From: Methylobacterium sp. GXS13
GTDB lineage: Bacteria; Pseudomonadota; Alphaproteobacteria; Rhizobiales; Beijerinckiaceae
NCBI RefSeq assembly: GCF_001455965.1
Contig: NZ_LKKO01000001.1
Coordinates: 609,856-673,855 of the forward strand
Direction: 5' to 3'
Length of the DNA stretch: 64,000 nucleotides
Shown one piece after another: positions 26,934 through 35,984 of this stretch. Positions within the stretch are counted from its first letter, which is position 1. Each line of letters starts with the position of its first letter. Under the pieces are notes generated by a model that worked only from the letters and a program-made list of their open reading frames with translations, was not told where the DNA came from and did not search any database. A program made the translations under genes and the position numbers.

Positions 26934-27967
26934 GCGCCCCGATGTCGAACCCGGAACCCGCCGTCACCCTCGGAAACCTGCGCGTCGCCTTCGGCAAGGT
27001 GCAGGTCGTCGACGGCGTCGACCTCACCGTGGAGCGCGGGCAGGCGATGGCGCTCATCGGCGAGTCCGGCTCTGGCAAGAGCGTGACCCTGCGGGCGATC
27101 CTGCGGCTGTTCCACGAGGGGCGCAGCCGGATCGAGGGCACGATCCTGGCGGCCGGCCGGGACGTCCAGGCGCTGAGCAAGCGCCAGCTCGCCGATTTCC
27201 GCGGCGGCGACGTCTCGATGATCTTCCAGGAGCCGCTGCTGGCCTTCGACCCGGTCTACACGGTCGGCCAGCAGATCACCGAGGCGATCCACCGTCACGA
27301 GAAGATCTCGAAGGACGATGCCCGAAAGCGCGCGCTCGCCCTGTTCGAGCGGGTGCGGATCCCGAGCCCGGAGCGGCGGCTCGACAACTACCCGCACGAG
27401 ATGTCGGGCGGCATGCGCCAGCGCGCGATGATCGCGCTCGCGCTCGCCTGCCGGCCGCAGGTGCTGCTGGCCGACGAGCCGACCACCGCCCTTGATGCGA
27501 CCGTTCAGATTCAGGTTTTGCTGCTGCTGCGCGAGTTGCAGCGCGACCTCGGCCTGTCGATCATCATCGTGACTCACGATCTCGGCGCGGCGGTCGAGGT
27601 CGCCGACCGGATCGCCGTGATGTACGCGGGCAAGATCGTCGAGACCGGCACCGCGCATCAGGTCGTGCTCGACCCGCACCACCCCTACACGATCGGCCTG
27701 CTGCGCAGCCGGGCGGAAGGGGCCTTGGCGAAGGGCTCGCGGCTCCAGACCATCCCGGGCAGCCCGCCCGATCTCGCCAACCGGCCGCCCGGCTGCCCGT
27801 TCGCGCCGCGCTGCTTCCTGGCCGAGGAGCAGTGCCGCCGGGAGATGCCGCCGGTGGCCGAGATCGCCCCCGGCCACAAGGTCGCCTGCTGGCGGACCGA
27901 CGAGGCCGCGGCCGCCTACCGGGCCGGACCGACCCCGGTGCGCGCGGCGGAGCTGGTTCCGGCCTGA
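26930..27967 (+). CDS. ABC importer ATPase, DppD type
   Basis: Second nucleotide-binding subunit, 345 residues. Walker A GESGSGKS at about residue 44, signature MSGGMRQRA at about 160, Walker [13 protein letters not shown] and the C-terminal [14 protein letters not shown] motif are in order. The ATG at 26930 overlaps the stop of the previous ATPase. A hairpin terminator follows within 60 bases, ending the transport operon. Confidence 0.92.
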   Translation: MSAPMSNPEPAVTLGNLRVAFGKVQVVDGVDLTVERGQAMALIGESGSGKSVTLRAILRLFHEGRSRIEGTILAAGRDVQALSKRQLADFRGGDVSMIFQEPLLAFDPVYTVGQQITEAIHRHEKISKDDARKRALALFERVRIPSPERRLDNYPHEMSGGMRQRAMIALALACRPQVLLADEPTTALDATVQIQVLLLLRELQRDLGLSIIIVTHDLGAAVEVADRIAVMYAGKIVETGTAHQVVLDPHHPYTIGLLRSRAEGALAKGSRLQTIPGSPPDLANRPPGCPFAPRCFLAEEQCRREMPPVAEIAPGHKVACWRTDEAAAAYRAGPTPVRAAELVPA

Positions 27968-27989
27968 CCGGTATCGGGGATCGACGCAT

Positions 27990-28025
27990 CCGCGCGAAGC
28001 CTTTATCCGGCTTCGCGCGGCTTTC
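27990..28025 (+). terminator. Terminator of the ABC importer operon
   Basis: Perfect 12-bp arms (27990-28001 and 28009-28020) with a seven-base loop, followed by CTTTC. It starts 22 bases after the last ATPase stop codon. Confidence 0.75.
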
Positions 28026-28063
28026 AGGCGGACCACCGTGCGACCGGCCGCCCGAGCACCGCA

Positions 28064-29311
28064 ATGAGCCAAACCTCCGCTGAGATCGTCCTGGTTCCCC
28101 GCGGGGAGGACGGCCATTTCCTGCCGGCGGCGCTGGGCTGGATGGGAAAGCCGGTCACCGTCACGGCCCATCCGGGAGCAGCCAACCACATCCTCTGCCT
28201 GCCGGTTCTCGACTTCGTCCGGCTCGGCTTTCCGGAGGCGAACGGACGGCTCGACCTGCTGGAGCCCGGGGACGTCGAGAACCTGCGCTCCGGGCGGGCG
28301 GCCCTGCTCCTCGACCTGTCGAACGAGGGGCCCGGCCTCCATGCCCCGACTTTCGAGGCGCTCCACCGCAACCTCGAAGGCCTGGGGATCCCGCGGGACC
28401 GGGTCACCCTGGTCACCCAGAACCGGCTGCTGCGGCTGGATTACGAGCGGCTCTACGGTGAGGGCCTGCGATTCTGGATCTTCGAGTTCTTCCCGCTCCA
28501 GGTCGCCCTCTGGCTCGACGAGGAAGCCGGCCCGCGGCTCTTTCCCGAACACTTCCTCGACCGGACGGGCTACGCGCCGCTCGCTCAAGACACAGGCCCG
28601 GCCCGATTCCTCTGCCAGAACGCGGCCCTGCGTTGGCACCGGGTGCTGCTCTACCGCTGGTTCCAGCTCAACGGCCTGGACCGCGACGGCCTGATCTCGT
28701 TCCACGGCATCGGCGCGGACAACCCGAAGGCGGGCGGCATCGACGTGTTCCACGCGCCGCCGGAGATCGAGACCGCCTTCGGGCCGCTGCTGGCGGATGT
28801 CGGCACCTGGATCCCAAGGCAGGCGCGGCGCATCGATACACCGGCGCCGGGCGGCGACATGGTCCTGACGGTCGATACCCAGGCCTATGCGGCGTCCGAC
28901 CTGACCATCATTTCCGAGACTGACTTTTTCGAACTGGGCGTCGAGCGCATCACGGAAAAGTCGCTCAAGGCCGCGGCCATGGGGCTACCCTTCGTGACGA
29001 TAGGCGCCCCCCGCGCCGTGGCGCTCCTGTCGGAACTGGGCTTCCACACCTTCGGCGGCCAGATCGACCATCAGTACGACCGGATCGCCGACCCGATCGC
29101 GCGCTTGCCGCTCGTGTTCCGGTCGATCGAGGCGGCCTGGGCCGATTGCAAGCGCGATCGCGCTGCCCGGCGTCGCCGGGCGCAGGCGCAGGCCGAGGCG
29201 AATGTGGCGCATGCCCGCCATGGGTTGCTCAAGCAACTCGACCGGGTGATGGTCGCGCCGCTGGTGGAGCGCCTGGCCCGATTCATGGAAACGGGCGCGC
29301 TCGTGCCCTGA
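28064..29311 (+). CDS. Orphan glycosyltransferase-like protein
   Basis: I cannot assign the family with certainty. The 415-residue soluble protein has a C-terminal region (about 280-345) with a SETDFF...ITEKSLKAAAMGLPFV pattern followed by LLSELGFHTFG, which resembles the donor-site segment of fucosyltransferase-like GT-B enzymes found in polysaccharide clusters (ITEK, then a loop and GF-T-F). The N-terminal half shows no obvious motif. A basic, helical stretch (KRDRAARRRRAQAQAEANVA) lies near the end. No sugar-nucleotide genes are adjacent, so substrate and role are open. Confidence 0.55.
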   Translation: MSQTSAEIVLVPRGEDGHFLPAALGWMGKPVTVTAHPGAANHILCLPVLDFVRLGFPEANGRLDLLEPGDVENLRSGRAALLLDLSNEGPGLHAPTFEALHRNLEGLGIPRDRVTLVTQNRLLRLDYERLYGEGLRFWIFEFFPLQVALWLDEEAGPRLFPEHFLDRTGYAPLAQDTGPARFLCQNAALRWHRVLLYRWFQLNGLDRDGLISFHGIGADNPKAGGIDVFHAPPEIETAFGPLLADVGTWIPRQARRIDTPAPGGDMVLTVDTQAYAASDLTIISETDFFELGVERITEKSLKAAAMGLPFVTIGAPRAVALLSELGFHTFGGQIDHQYDRIADPIARLPLVFRSIEAAWADCKRDRAARRRRAQAQAEANVAHARHGLLKQLDRVMVAPLVERLARFMETGALVP

Positions 29312-29336
29312 GCCACGTTCCGCCGTGCCGCCTGTC

Positions 29337-29969
29337 ATGCCCCGCGCGCCCTTCCGCTGCACCGCCTGCAACGGTGGCCACTATGTGCCAGTGCGGTTCT
29401 GCCCGTTCTGCGGCAGCGAGCAGGCGCGGCTGAAAGTCGAACCGCCGGCCCCGCCTCCACCAGCGCTGCCGACACCGCCTCCTCCTCCTCCGCCTCATCC
29501 ACCGGTCGACATACCCTCGGAGCCTACGCCGCCAGCGGAAGCCGCACCCAAGGAGACGCCGCCGCTGCCGCCGGCCGAGCCGGATCCGGCGCCCCCGAGG
29601 CCGATCTGGACGAAGCGCCCGCCCGCCCGGCGGCGCGGACGGCTGGTCCGCCTCCGTCAGGCCGCTCTCGCGCTTGTGGCCATAATCGGCCTTGCGGCTC
29701 TCGCGCTGACGCGTCGCGACGTCGTGCCGGCTCCGACGCGGATCGCGGTCGGGCCGGAATGGACCGCGGTGGCACTGAGATCCTTCCGCACCGTCTCGCT
29801 TCTGCGGCTCACCGCAGACGGCGCGTTCAGCCTGCGCCTCGACGGTGAGCGGGTGCAGCGGGTCAGCCCGTCGAGCGGCGCGACCGTGCGCCCCAAGACC
29901 CTCAAGAGCCTGGAACTGCGTGCCGGACGCGGGCCTATCACCGTCACGCTGACGCCCCGGGGGGAATGA
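29337..29969 (+). CDS. Zinc-ribbon, Pro-rich single-pass membrane protein
   Basis: Unrecognised family, about 210 residues. The N-terminus has two CxxC knuckles (FRCTACNGG and RFCPFCGSE) as in zinc ribbons, then about 60 residues of Pro/Ala/Glu linker including long Pro runs, a basic stop-transfer segment (KRPPARRRGRLVRLRQ), one membrane helix (AALALVAIIGLAALAL) and a C-terminal beta-rich domain of about 80 residues. The layout places the zinc ribbon in the cytoplasm and the C-terminus outside. The start may instead be a GTG at 29325. Confidence 0.65.
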   Translation: MPRAPFRCTACNGGHYVPVRFCPFCGSEQARLKVEPPAPPPPALPTPPPPPPPHPPVDIPSEPTPPAEAAPKETPPLPPAEPDPAPPRPIWTKRPPARRRGRLVRLRQAALALVAIIGLAALALTRRDVVPAPTRIAVGPEWTAVALRSFRTVSLLRLTADGAFSLRLDGERVQRVSPSSGATVRPKTLKSLELRAGRGPITVTLTPRGE

Positions 29970-29989
29970 CAGGGCGCGCGCGGCACCCG

Positions 29990-31468
29990 TTACGCGGCCG
30001 CCCGCAGGATTTCGGCCATCCGCCGCACCGCCGGTTCGATCGCCCGCTCCTGTACCGCCGCATAACCGAGCAACAACCCCGGCTCCGGAGCCCCGACGTG
30101 GTAGGCCGAGAGCGCAACGGCCGAGATGCCCGTCCGACCAAGCTGCGCGACCGCCTCGGCATCGCCGAGCGTGTCCGGCCAGGCCGAACCGGGTCGAGCG
30201 ATCAGGTGCATCCCGCCATCCATCGGAGCGATCCTCACCACGTCGGCCGCGTGGCGGCGGGCCGCCTCGACCAGAGCCTTCTGGCGCAGGGCATAGAGGC
30301 GGCGGGTCCGGCGCAGATGGCCCGCCAGATGCCCATCCTCGATGAACCGGGCCAGCGCCCACTGGCCGATTCCCGGCGGGGACGAGCCGATCTCGGCGAG
30401 CGCCTGGTTCACCGGCGCCACGAGGCTCCGGGGCAGGACGAGGTAGCTGAGGCCGAGCGCGGGCAGCAGGAGCTTGGAGAAGCTGCCGACATAGATGACC
30501 CGCCCGCCGCGATCGAGCGTCCGCAGCGGCGCCAGCGGACGCCCGGCATACCGATAGGCGCCGTCGTAATCGTCCTCGACGATCCAGCCCGAGGCGGTTT
30601 CCGCCCAGGCCAGGAGGTCCAGCCGATTCTCGAGGCTCATGGCATGGCCCAGCGGGTAGTGGTGGGCCGGCGTGACGACGGCGAGCCGCGCCCCCTGCAG
30701 CAACGGCCCAGCCTCGGCCACCGCGAGGCCCCCAGGGCCGACCGGGATCGGGACCGGGCGCAGGCCCGCGCTCGCCAGCGCCTGGGCGATCCCGGGAAAA
30801 CCCGGCTCCTCGACGAGCGCGATTTCGCCGGGATCGAGCAGCAATTCGGCCAGCAGGCGCAGGCTCTGACGGATACCCGCCGTGACGATCACGTCCTCAG
30901 CCTCGCAGGCGACGCCCCGGACCTGAGCCAGATAGGCGGCAATAGCGGACCGAAGCGCCGGCGAGCCGCGTGGATCAGGCCGTTCGGCTGGTCCGTGCCG
31001 CCACTCGGCCTGAAGCAGGCGTGCCCAGACGTCGTACGGGAAGGCGTCGAGCGCCGGGCGCCCGAGTGCGAAGGCGTCCGGCACGCCAGGCCCGGCCATG
31101 AACCGTCGGCCCGGAGCCGCTACGAAGCGGCCCCCCCGATGCGACAGGCTGGGAAGCGCCGTGCCGGTCGGTTGCGCCACCTGAATCTGGGGGAGGGTGT
31201 CGTCTGGAAGCATTGCGGCGACACGGGTCGCAGAACCGGACCGAGCCGTGAGGTAGCCCTCGGCGATGAGCTGCTCCAGGGCGAGGACGACCGTTCCCCG
31301 GGCACAGCCGAGATCGGCCGCCATCACCCGGGAGGACGGCAGCCGGGACCCGCGTGGAAGGCGTCGGTCGAGGATCGCAACACGCAGCCCTTCGCGCAGC
31401 TGGGCGTGCAGCGGCGTAGGCGCAGTCGGATCGAGGCTGACAGGCAGCGGCAGCGGGCCCCGGGCCAT
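29990..31468 (-). CDS. MocR/PdxR-family transcriptional regulator
   Basis: A 492-residue fusion of a GntR-type winged helix (about residues 15-80, with GSRLPSSRVMAADLGCARGTV) to an aminotransferase fold I domain. The PLP-binding Lys lies in YVGSFSKLLLPALG at about residue 320. Regulators of this type sense PLP, amino acids or amines through the aminotransferase part. It is divergent from a PaiB-like/acetyltransferase pair, and CTGGTCC repeats lie in the intergenic region, so control of those genes and of itself is likely. Confidence 0.92.
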   Translation of the reverse strand: MARGPLPLPVSLDPTAPTPLHAQLREGLRVAILDRRLPRGSRLPSSRVMAADLGCARGTVVLALEQLIAEGYLTARSGSATRVAAMLPDDTLPQIQVAQPTGTALPSLSHRGGRFVAAPGRRFMAGPGVPDAFALGRPALDAFPYDVWARLLQAEWRHGPAERPDPRGSPALRSAIAAYLAQVRGVACEAEDVIVTAGIRQSLRLLAELLLDPGEIALVEEPGFPGIAQALASAGLRPVPIPVGPGGLAVAEAGPLLQGARLAVVTPAHHYPLGHAMSLENRLDLLAWAETASGWIVEDDYDGAYRYAGRPLAPLRTLDRGGRVIYVGSFSKLLLPALGLSYLVLPRSLVAPVNQALAEIGSSPPGIGQWALARFIEDGHLAGHLRRTRRLYALRQKALVEAARRHAADVVRIAPMDGGMHLIARPGSAWPDTLGDAEAVAQLGRTGISAVALSAYHVGAPEPGLLLGYAAVQERAIEPAVRRMAEILRAAA

Positions 31469-31476
31469 GATGAAAA

Positions 31477-31519
31477 CTGGTCCAGACGGAATTCGAAAAT
31501 CGGACCTTTCGCCTGGTCC
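31477..31519. promoter_or_regulatory. Direct-repeat operator for the MocR-type regulator
   Basis: CTGGTCC occurs at 31477-31483 and again at 31513-31519 in the same orientation, 36 bases apart, with an inverted GGACC at 31502-31506 between them. MocR regulators are known to bind spaced direct repeats of CTGGAC/TTGGTCC type. The location in the 92-base divergent gap fits. Confidence 0.6.
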
Positions 31520-31560
31520 GCCCTACGGTCAAGCAGGAGGGCGCCTCAAGGACGGGTTCG

Positions 31561-32187
31561 ATGTATCAACCGCCGCACTTCCGGGATGACACGCGCACTG
31601 CGCAGCATGGGCTGATCCGTGCCTATCCGCTCGGCCTGCTGGTGACCGGCGGCCCGGAGGGCCTGATGGCCAACCCGGTGCCGTTCCTGCTGGACGAGGC
31701 CGGCTCGCAGGGCACCCTGCGTGCCCATCTCGCCCGCGCCAACCCGCAATGGCAGGCGCTGGCCGAAGCCGCCGAATGCCTCGTCGTGTTCCAGGGGCCG
31801 CAGGGCTATGTCACCCCCGCCTGGTACGCGAGCAAGCGCGAGCACGGTCGGGTGGTGCCGACCTGGAACTACGCCACGGTCCACGTCTGGGGCCGGCCGC
31901 GGGTGATCGAGGATACGGGTTGGCTGCGCCGCCAGATCGCCGACCTCACCAATCTGCGCGAGGCCCCGCGCGCCGCCCCCTGGGCGGTGGACGACGCGCC
32001 CGCGCCATTCGTAGCGGCGCAACTCCGGGCCATCGTCGGCATCGAGATCCCGATCACCAGAATCGAGGGGAAGTGGAAGATGAGCCAGAACAGGCCCGAG
32101 GCCGACCGCGCCGGCGTCATCGCCGGGATGCGGACGGAGGGTGAGACGATCCTCGCCGCGATGGTCGCCGACCGGAGCGGATCGTGA
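31561..32187 (+). CDS. PaiB-like FMN-binding protein
   Basis: A 208-residue protein of the FMN-binding negative transcriptional regulator family. The start MYQPPHFRDD, the PLGLLVTGG...ANPVPFLLD stretch and WYASKREHGRVVPTWNYATVHVWG are characteristic. PaiB in Bacillus is described as a regulator of sporulation/protease genes, yet the fold is a split-barrel flavin domain. The downstream acetyltransferase overlaps by four bases, echoing the paiA-paiB pairing. Confidence 0.88.
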   Translation: MYQPPHFRDDTRTAQHGLIRAYPLGLLVTGGPEGLMANPVPFLLDEAGSQGTLRAHLARANPQWQALAEAAECLVVFQGPQGYVTPAWYASKREHGRVVPTWNYATVHVWGRPRVIEDTGWLRRQIADLTNLREAPRAAPWAVDDAPAPFVAAQLRAIVGIEIPITRIEGKWKMSQNRPEADRAGVIAGMRTEGETILAAMVADRSGS

Positions 32188-32900
32188 GCGTACGCGTCAA
32201 CGAGTTCGGCCAGCCGATCGGACCGGCCCTGCCGGACTGGACTCCGCGCCCCCGACCGCCACGGACGCCCCTGGAGGGCCGCACCTGCCGGATCGTACCG
32301 CTCGATGCTGTGGCCCACGCGGCCGGCCTGTTCGCCACCTACAGCGCGGCGGTCGATCGGCGCAGCTGGACCTATCTGCCCGACGAGATGCCCGAGAGCG
32401 AGGCCGCGTTCCGCAACCGGCTTGAAGCCCGGGCGGAGAGCGAGGATCCGCTCTTCTATACGATCCTCGACCGGCGAAGCGGCTCGCCCCTGGGGGTCGC
32501 CTCCTACCTCCGGATCGACCCGGGCAACGGCGTCATCGAGGTCGGCCATCTGCATTTCGGCCCGAAGCTTCAGCGCTCGCCTGCATCGACCGAGGCGATG
32601 GCGCTGATGATGGCCCGCGCCTTCGATGAGCTCGGCTACCGCCGCTACGAGTGGAAATGCGACAGCCTCAACGCGCCGTCCCGGGCGGCGGCGCTCCGCC
32701 TGGGCTTCACCTTCGAGGGCGTCTTCCGGAACGCCGTCGTCGTGAAGGGCCGCTCCCGCGACACGGCATGGTTCTCGATCACCGACGCGGACTGGCCGCG
32801 GGCCAGAGCGGGCTTCGCGGCCTGGCTCGACCCGACGAATTTCGATGCGGAGGGGCGGCAGATCCGTGGGCTCGCGGATCTGCGCGCCGCGGTCGGCTGA
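32184..32900 (+). CDS. GNAT acetyltransferase, RimJ/RimL-like
   Basis: A 238-residue protein with an N-terminal VRVNEFGQPIGPALPDW tag common to this branch, then a GNAT domain. The acceptor-type segment YRRYEWKCDSLNAPSRAAAL followed by RLGFTFEGVFR is typical of RimJ/L and of side-chain or small-molecule acetyltransferases. GTG start overlapping the PaiB-like stop (GTGA). Likely regulated by the divergent MocR-type protein; substrate unknown, an amine or amino acid is reasonable. Confidence 0.85.
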   Translation: MSVRVNEFGQPIGPALPDWTPRPRPPRTPLEGRTCRIVPLDAVAHAAGLFATYSAAVDRRSWTYLPDEMPESEAAFRNRLEARAESEDPLFYTILDRRSGSPLGVASYLRIDPGNGVIEVGHLHFGPKLQRSPASTEAMALMMARAFDELGYRRYEWKCDSLNAPSRAAALRLGFTFEGVFRNAVVVKGRSRDTAWFSITDADWPRARAGFAAWLDPTNFDAEGRQIRGLADLRAAVG

Positions 32901-32902
32901 CG

Positions 32903-34447
32903 TCAGCGGCCGGCCAAGAAGGCCTCCGCGGTGCGCAAGCTCAGCGCCATGATGGTCAGGGCCGGATTGGCGGCGAGCGAGCTCGGGAAGGTCGAGCCGT
33001 CGCAGATCCAGAGATTGTCGATATCGAAGCTGCGGCCGACCGGATCGACCACGGCGCTCGATCCGTCGCGCCCCATCCGGCAGGTGCCGATCGTATGGGC
33101 GACCCGTTCCAGCACCCAGATATCCTCGGCGCCGGCCGCCTGCCACAGGTCGCGCATGACCTTGGTGGCGTGGGCGTTGAGGCGCTCCTCGTTGGTACTG
33201 TAGCCGAAGCTGATCTGCGCCTTCCGCATTCCGCGCGCGTCGGTCTCGTCGGACAGGGTCAGCACGTTCGCGTCGCAGGGCAGCGTCTCGCCGTTGATGC
33301 CGATACCGGCGAGGTGGTTGTAGCCGTCGAGATAATCGAGCAGCTTCTGGCCCCACAGGCCGCGTCCGCGCGCCACCGCGTTGCCGAAGGTCAGCGGGAC
33401 CACGCCGAGGCTCTGAATCAGGTAGCCGCCGGCGAAGTCGGCGCCGGCTCGGATGAAGTCCTCGGTGATCAGCGACGAGGGATAGCCGCGGTTCATGCGC
33501 ACCTCGTTGGCAAAGGTGCCCCAAACCTGCGTGGCGACATGGCCCATGTAGTTGCGACCGACCTGATCGCTGGAATTGGCCAGCCCCAGATGCAGCAGCA
33601 GCCGGGGCGTCTCGACGGCACCGGCACAGAGGAACACCGCCCCACAGCGCTGGCGCCGCTCATGCCCGTCCTGGGTATAGACGACGGCGGTGACCCGGCC
33701 ATCGGTGCCCCGCTCCAGCCCGTGGACGAAGGCCCCGGGCCGGATCTCCGCCCCGTGCGTGACGGCCAGGGGCAGATAGGTGACGTCCATGCTGGTCTTG
33801 GCGCCGTTGCGGCAGCCCTGGTGGCAATAGCCGCAATTGATGCAGGCGTTGCGCCGCGATCCATCCTCGGCTTCGAAGTCTCGTGAGACCACGGCCGCCG
33901 GGGCGTCGGCCCAGCGGATGCCCAAAGCATCGCAGGCACCGGCCATGATCTGCGCCGGGCCATTGCGTGGCACCGGCGGCAGGGGGTAGCGACGGCCGGG
34001 ATCCCAGGGATACGATTGCGGTCCCGACACGCCGATGAAGCGCTCGACCCGCTCGTAGAAGGGGGCCAACTCCTCGTAGCTCAGGGGCCAGTCGACACCT
34101 TCGCCGGTCTCGGTGTGGAGGCGCAGGTCGCGGGCATCGGCGCGGGGCACGAAGGCGCCCCAGTGGAGGGTCGAGCCACCGACTCCCGTGCCACTGTTGT
34201 TCGCGCCGAACGCCTCCGGGGTGGAGCCGCCGCTCAGGCGCTCCTCGGTCCAATAGATCTCGTCCGCCAGCGTCTCGTCGAAGGCGAAGCGTTCAGGGGT
34301 GAAGTTCGGCCCCGCCTCAAGGGCCACCACTTTCAGGCCGGCCGCGGCGAGCCGGGCGAGGAGCGGCGCGCCGCCCGCCCCTGTACCGACGATGACCGCG
34401 TCGACGGCCTCGTCCGTCCGATAGGTCCGCATCCCGTCGAGATTCAT
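32903..34447 (-). CDS. GMC-family FAD dehydrogenase with a four-Cys motif
   Basis: A 514-residue flavoprotein. The FAD-binding Rossmann motif is [20 protein letters not shown] at about residues 18-37; the C-terminal catalytic region has HTIGTCRMG and [14 protein letters not shown]. Cysteines at about 202, 205, 208 and 212 ([11 protein letters not shown]) form a cluster like those in the gluconate/glucose dehydrogenase flavosubunits, where an Fe-S cluster relays electrons. No Tat signal is visible. The ATG overlaps the stop of the hydrolase::subunit-3 fusion gene, so the two proteins are probably partners. Sugar or alcohol substrate unknown. Confidence 0.88.
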   Translation of the reverse strand: MNLDGMRTYRTDEAVDAVIVGTGAGGAPLLARLAAAGLKVVALEAGPNFTPERFAFDETLADEIYWTEERLSGGSTPEAFGANNSGTGVGGSTLHWGAFVPRADARDLRLHTETGEGVDWPLSYEELAPFYERVERFIGVSGPQSYPWDPGRRYPLPPVPRNGPAQIMAGACDALGIRWADAPAAVVSRDFEAEDGSRRNACINCGYCHQGCRNGAKTSMDVTYLPLAVTHGAEIRPGAFVHGLERGTDGRVTAVVYTQDGHERRQRCGAVFLCAGAVETPRLLLHLGLANSSDQVGRNYMGHVATQVWGTFANEVRMNRGYPSSLITEDFIRAGADFAGGYLIQSLGVVPLTFGNAVARGRGLWGQKLLDYLDGYNHLAGIGINGETLPCDANVLTLSDETDARGMRKAQISFGYSTNEERLNAHATKVMRDLWQAAGAEDIWVLERVAHTIGTCRMGRDGSSAVVDPVGRSFDIDNLWICDGSTFPSSLAANPALTIMALSLRTAEAFLAGR

Positions 34448-35868
34448 CGTACCGTCTCCCCGTGCGTCGGGCGCGGTTCCCAGGGTTCCGGCGCGTCGAG
34501 TCCAACCTGATGAAAGCCCGGCAAACCATCCGCGATCGGACCCGGCCGATCACCACCGGCGCCGATTCCGGAAAAACCGACCCGGGCCAGAGCTGCCGGA
34601 TGGGCGAGCCAGAGACGCACGGCATCGGCCCGCAGATCCTCGAACCAGAACCGCATCCGGTCGCCATCGAGGCGACCACCGAGCGTTTCGGGCACAGACA
34701 AGTCTCCGCGTTGGGCGAGGGTCAGCAGGGCATCCTGATCCCGCCCATCGAGGACAACGAAGGGCCGGCCGTAAGCGGCACGGGCTCCCGCGTCGAGGGT
34801 GCGCAAAGCAGCCCGATACGCTTCCGGGTCCGGCGGCAGAGCCACGAAGCGCCAGCCGTCACCGGCGCCGGATGCCAGGCGCTTGTCGAGCCGTGCGGCG
34901 ATGTCCACGCCGGGCGCCGGCAGGACGCGGGAACAGGCGGTACGGAGGATCGCGAACTCCACGGGATCGAGGGCTTCCGGGCGGTAGGCCGGATCGTCGG
35001 GCTCTGCGCGCTCGTCCAGGGCCGCCCGAAGGCGGCTGTTGACCCGCTCCGATGCGATCAACGCGGCATAGCTCGGCGATATCGCAGCAGCCCGCGACGT
35101 GTCTCCCCGTGGACGGTCGCGAACGTGATCGCGCAGCGATGCGGCCAAGGCCTCGGGACGCTCCAACGGCAGGAGATGGCCGACGCCGTCGATCGTGACG
35201 ATCCGATGATGGGCGAGATGCGGCGCCATCAGGGCCGTCTGCGCATCGACGCCGAGATCGGCATCCTCGGACCCGGCCAGGATCAGGGCCGGAGTCTGCA
35301 GGATCCCGATCCGGCGGCACAAATCTTGGTGCGAACCTGCTTCCAGCCAAGCCTTCCAGGCAGCCGGTGCAGCCTGCAGCACGTCGGCAACCGCACGGGC
35401 TTCCGTCTCGGGATCGAGTGCATCGCCGACATTCGCACGCACAAAGGCTTTGGCCTCACGCAGGCGCGTGTCCGGATCCGCGTCGATCCAGGCGATCATC
35501 TTGCCGCGGCGATCCTCGGGGATTGGCTCCGGACTGGGCGGCGAGCCGGAGATCAGGATCAAGTCGGTGAGCCCTTCCAAGCCGGGCTCGCCGTCCTCGG
35601 AACGGCGGGCAAGCGCCAGCGCGACCTTGGCGCCCATGCTGTGGCCGGCAATGGCGAAGCGTGCCGGCGCCCGCGCTCGGATCGCAGCCGCCACGTGATC
35701 GGCCATCGCGTCGATCGAGAAACCCGTCACACCGGCTGCGTTGCCGAAGCCCGGCAAATCGATGGGCACGCAGACCGGCGTTTCGCCGAGGGCTTTGGAG
35801 AACGGCTCCCAGGTTCGGGCGCTACCGCCGAGAAAATGGAGGCTGAAGAGAAGGTCGGGCGCAAGCAT
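34444..35868 (-). CDS. Alpha/beta-hydrolase fused to a gluconate-dehydrogenase subunit 3-like domain
   Basis: A 474-residue two-domain protein. Residues about 1-250 are an alpha/beta hydrolase with nucleophile GHSMGAK at about 74-80, an Asp in AGSEDADLG and a His in GVGHLLPLE. Residues about 265-460 match the gluconate 2-dehydrogenase subunit 3 pattern ([40 protein letters not shown] and [18 protein letters not shown]). Subunit 3 normally serves the GMC flavosubunit, which is the next gene with a four-base overlap. The fusion suggests ester or lactone hydrolysis linked to oxidation. No frameshift is seen between the domains. Confidence 0.82.
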   Translation of the reverse strand: MLAPDLLFSLHFLGGSARTWEPFSKALGETPVCVPIDLPGFGNAAGVTGFSIDAMADHVAAAIRARAPARFAIAGHSMGAKVALALARRSEDGEPGLEGLTDLILISGSPPSPEPIPEDRRGKMIAWIDADPDTRLREAKAFVRANVGDALDPETEARAVADVLQAAPAAWKAWLEAGSHQDLCRRIGILQTPALILAGSEDADLGVDAQTALMAPHLAHHRIVTIDGVGHLLPLERPEALAASLRDHVRDRPRGDTSRAAAISPSYAALIASERVNSRLRAALDERAEPDDPAYRPEALDPVEFAILRTACSRVLPAPGVDIAARLDKRLASGAGDGWRFVALPPDPEAYRAALRTLDAGARAAYGRPFVVLDGRDQDALLTLAQRGDLSVPETLGGRLDGDRMRFWFEDLRADAVRLWLAHPAALARVGFSGIGAGGDRPGPIADGLPGFHQVGLDAPEPWEPRPTHGETVR

Positions 35869-35984
35869 GGCCCGGACATCGCGCGGACTTGGAATGCTTC
35901 AAGCGTACGCGACGCCGCACGGCCCTGCTGGCGTCGGGGTGGCGCGGTGCCCACCGGCATGGGATCAAACAGCCGGAGCGTATC

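Noticed and set aside
26669..28753. A 694-codon minus-strand frame opposite the ABC ATPases
   Set aside because: Antisense to Walker motif-bearing genes and without domains.
32184..32900. RimJ as the definite identity of this acetyltransferase
   Set aside because: The GNAT fold is clear but ribosomal-protein specificity is not supported; the neighbourhood suggests amine or amino-acid substrates instead.
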